DNA of 64,000 bases from assembly GCA_020740775.1 (NCBI GenBank), contig JAHEWK010000018.1, positions 372,001-436,000 on the forward strand. The letters are read 5' to 3'. The notes beneath the pieces are model-generated. The model was not told the origin of the DNA. It saw only the letters and a program-made list of their open reading frames with translations, and searched no databases. This DNA is from Ilyonectria destructans. Taxonomy: Eukaryota > Ascomycota > Sordariomycetes > Hypocreales > Nectriaceae. Positions 62,530 through 64,000 of the stretch are shown here, in pieces; within the stretch, counting starts at the first letter, position 1, and each line of letters opens with the position of its first letter. The position numbers and the translations under genes were made by a program.

Positions 62530-64000
62530 ATGTCGACCGTTCAAGACCTGTCCAAGCAGTACTTGGGTCAGATCGTTCCGTTTTCGTTCCACGCCGGGTT
62601 CGTTAGCCTGAGTTATGTTGTCAGTCTGATTGGCGCCGGTTCGACGCTAGAGTTAATCAGTCGACGAACTTCTCACAAGGGCATTCATAACCAGTATGGC
62701 CCTCATATTCGGACAATAGACAATAGCTGGGCCAACTGGTTGACTCCGAAACAGAATCTTGCTAGCCGGCGCCGCCATTTCTATGGGAGGGATTGCAATA
62801 TGGTCCATGGTTGTTGACCAGCTGTCGCCTTTTGAGCTCGCGAACCAGCTTGCTGACACTCATGATAGCACTTCATCGGAAACAGAGCAATCTATATTCT
62901 TGATGGACAAGACGAGCTCCAAATCGCCTACTCTACCCGCTTGACCATTCTCTCGTTATTCGTGCCTATTCTCGTGCTGCTACTTGCCTTCCTCGTCGTT
63001 AGCAGCAACCATCGCATGCGTTGGTGGCGTATCGGTTTATCAGGCTCACTATCCGGCCTTGCCATCTGTGGTATGCACTATCTCGGCAATGCTTCCATTA
63101 ACAACTACCGCTGTAGCTACGAAATTGCCTATGTCGTCGCCGCAGCCCTAATTGCGGTTGCTGCGAGCACCACAGCACTAGCGCTATTCTTTGTCTTCCA
63201 GGCTGCTTGGACGAACGCGTGGTGGAGGAGGGCCGGATGTGCCATGGTGCTCGCGGGGGCTGTGTCCGGGATGCACTGGTGTGCCGCCGCTGGGACGAGG
63301 TATACGTTGTTGCACCCATATTCCCCCAGAAACGGGACGTCCCGCGATGCCACTACCATCGTGGTTATCTGCCTGGTCAGTATCCACCATCAAATCAGGC
63401 TCGGAGGTCTAATACTAGTCAGTCCGTCGGAGCATTTGTTGTCATGGCCACTAGTTGGATCTACTCTGCTTGGATCAGAAGGAGCTATGCCAGCAAAGCG
63501 CAGCAGATCGTCCTCGCTGCGGCTGCGTTCGATAAACGAGGAAGAATACTGGTCAGCCAAGAAGGGTTACTACCAAGTGAGGTGGTAACAGACACATTCC
63601 TGCAAAAGGTAAGTAGGAAGCTCCTTTGGTACTTGAAGCTCCGAGGTTAATGAAGTACAAAAGTCAAATAACGATGTCTTCGGCACGACCCACCCGCTCT
63701 TTCATTGGATGTTCCGAGCATCTCGAAACTGGTCCAGCATCACAAATATCATCGACCGCATGACCAACCATATCGGCTATCTTTCGCACGGCAGGCGCAA
63801 CAACAGAACAGGAATCAAGCTGATGGGCGAGGATGGTCTGCCAATCGAAGAATACGATGTCATTTTTCGTGAACTCTTTTGTCTTGCAGCCGTTGCCCTC
63901 GCGTCCAAGCTGAGGGAGAATCTCTTAGGTGCTGGCATTCTGTGGGACGAGATATTCGCAACCGGCAGCACTTCGAAACCTGTGTGTCGACCGCAGATGG
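62530..64000 (+). CDS. MHYT-domain membrane sensor protein (3' end outside window)
   Basis: Integral membrane protein with an MHYT-type sensor domain (conserved Met/His-containing motifs in helices, proposed to bind a metal and sense small gases). Exons 62530-62693, 62755-62809, 62869-63375, 63423-63608 and 63664-end, with introns of 61, 59, 47 and 55 bp, stay in one frame. Motif copies: WSM|HFIGN (split exactly between Met and His by intron 2), GMHYLGN and GMHWCAA. Helices include SYVVSLIGAGSTLEL, LSLFVPILVLLLAFLVV and YVVAAALIAVAASTTALALF. The last exon is soluble (HPLFHWMFRASRNWSS). Intron 2 has a weak donor (GTTGTT) but a good CTGAC branch. Fungal function is unknown. Confidence 0.85.

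Noticed and set aside
1..64000. CRISPR array, bacterial operon or ribosome-binding-site features
   Set aside because: The spliceosomal introns and gene families are fungal; no regularly spaced identical repeats with unique spacers exist.

Overview
The window is chromosomal DNA of a filamentous ascomycete (Pezizomycotina, probably a Sordariomycete; the genus cannot be fixed from sequence alone). Genes are split by short GT-AG introns (42-109 bp) with CTAAC/CTGAC-type branch sites, and there are HET and NACHT genes, an APSES regulator, plant-cell-wall esterases and lyases, Ty1/copia and LTR remnants and AT-rich blocks that look RIP-mutated. There are about 20 convincing intact or near-intact genes, about 10 decayed ones, and long gene-poor spacers, which is typical of an accessory or subtelomere-like region.

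Layout. 1-6.4 kb: an AT-rich repeat remnant, a carotenoid-oxygenase gene with a homopolymer frameshift, an NmrA-like reductase and the 3' half of a dead monoamine oxidase. 6.6-25.9 kb: a plant-polymer island with acetylxylan esterase, feruloyl esterase, pectin lyase, and a divergent pair of PA14-containing GH3 beta-glucosidase and MFS sugar transporter sharing an 833-bp promoter region. Mixed into it are a HET-domain gene, a dead fungal transcription factor, decayed secreted-protein genes, a GH25 muramidase fragment, and a SnoaL-like gene cut off by a Ty1/copia RNase H fragment. 27.7-36.5 kb: an alpha/beta hydrolase, an SDR, an M3 metallopeptidase and little else. 36.5-46.7 kb: a tiny cysteine-rich secreted protein built from micro-exons, a StuA-type APSES regulator that appears to be spliced onto a C2H2-type zinc-finger module, a solo LTR and a NACHT NTPase (NLR-like). 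47.7-64 kb: a LITAF-domain protein, then a run of tailoring-type enzymes (two NmrA-like reductases, two related epimerases of which one is frameshifted, a beta-lactamase-fold hydrolase, a Dabb-domain protein, a dead Baeyer-Villiger monooxygenase), ending in a truncated MHYT-domain membrane sensor.

How the genes fit together. The esterases, pectin lyase, beta-glucosidase and transporter could together strip side chains, cut pectin and import and hydrolyse the released sugars; the divergent GH3/transporter pair is the tightest functional unit. The 50-61 kb enzymes resemble the accessory part of a secondary-metabolite cluster, but no backbone synthase is present. The most unusual objects are the APSES/C2H2 fusion, whose 47-bp last intron would switch between a short and a long regulator, and the micro-exon secreted protein. 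At least six genes carry a single-base or similar frame break, several in homopolymers; this is either real decay or assembly error and affects how the region should be read.
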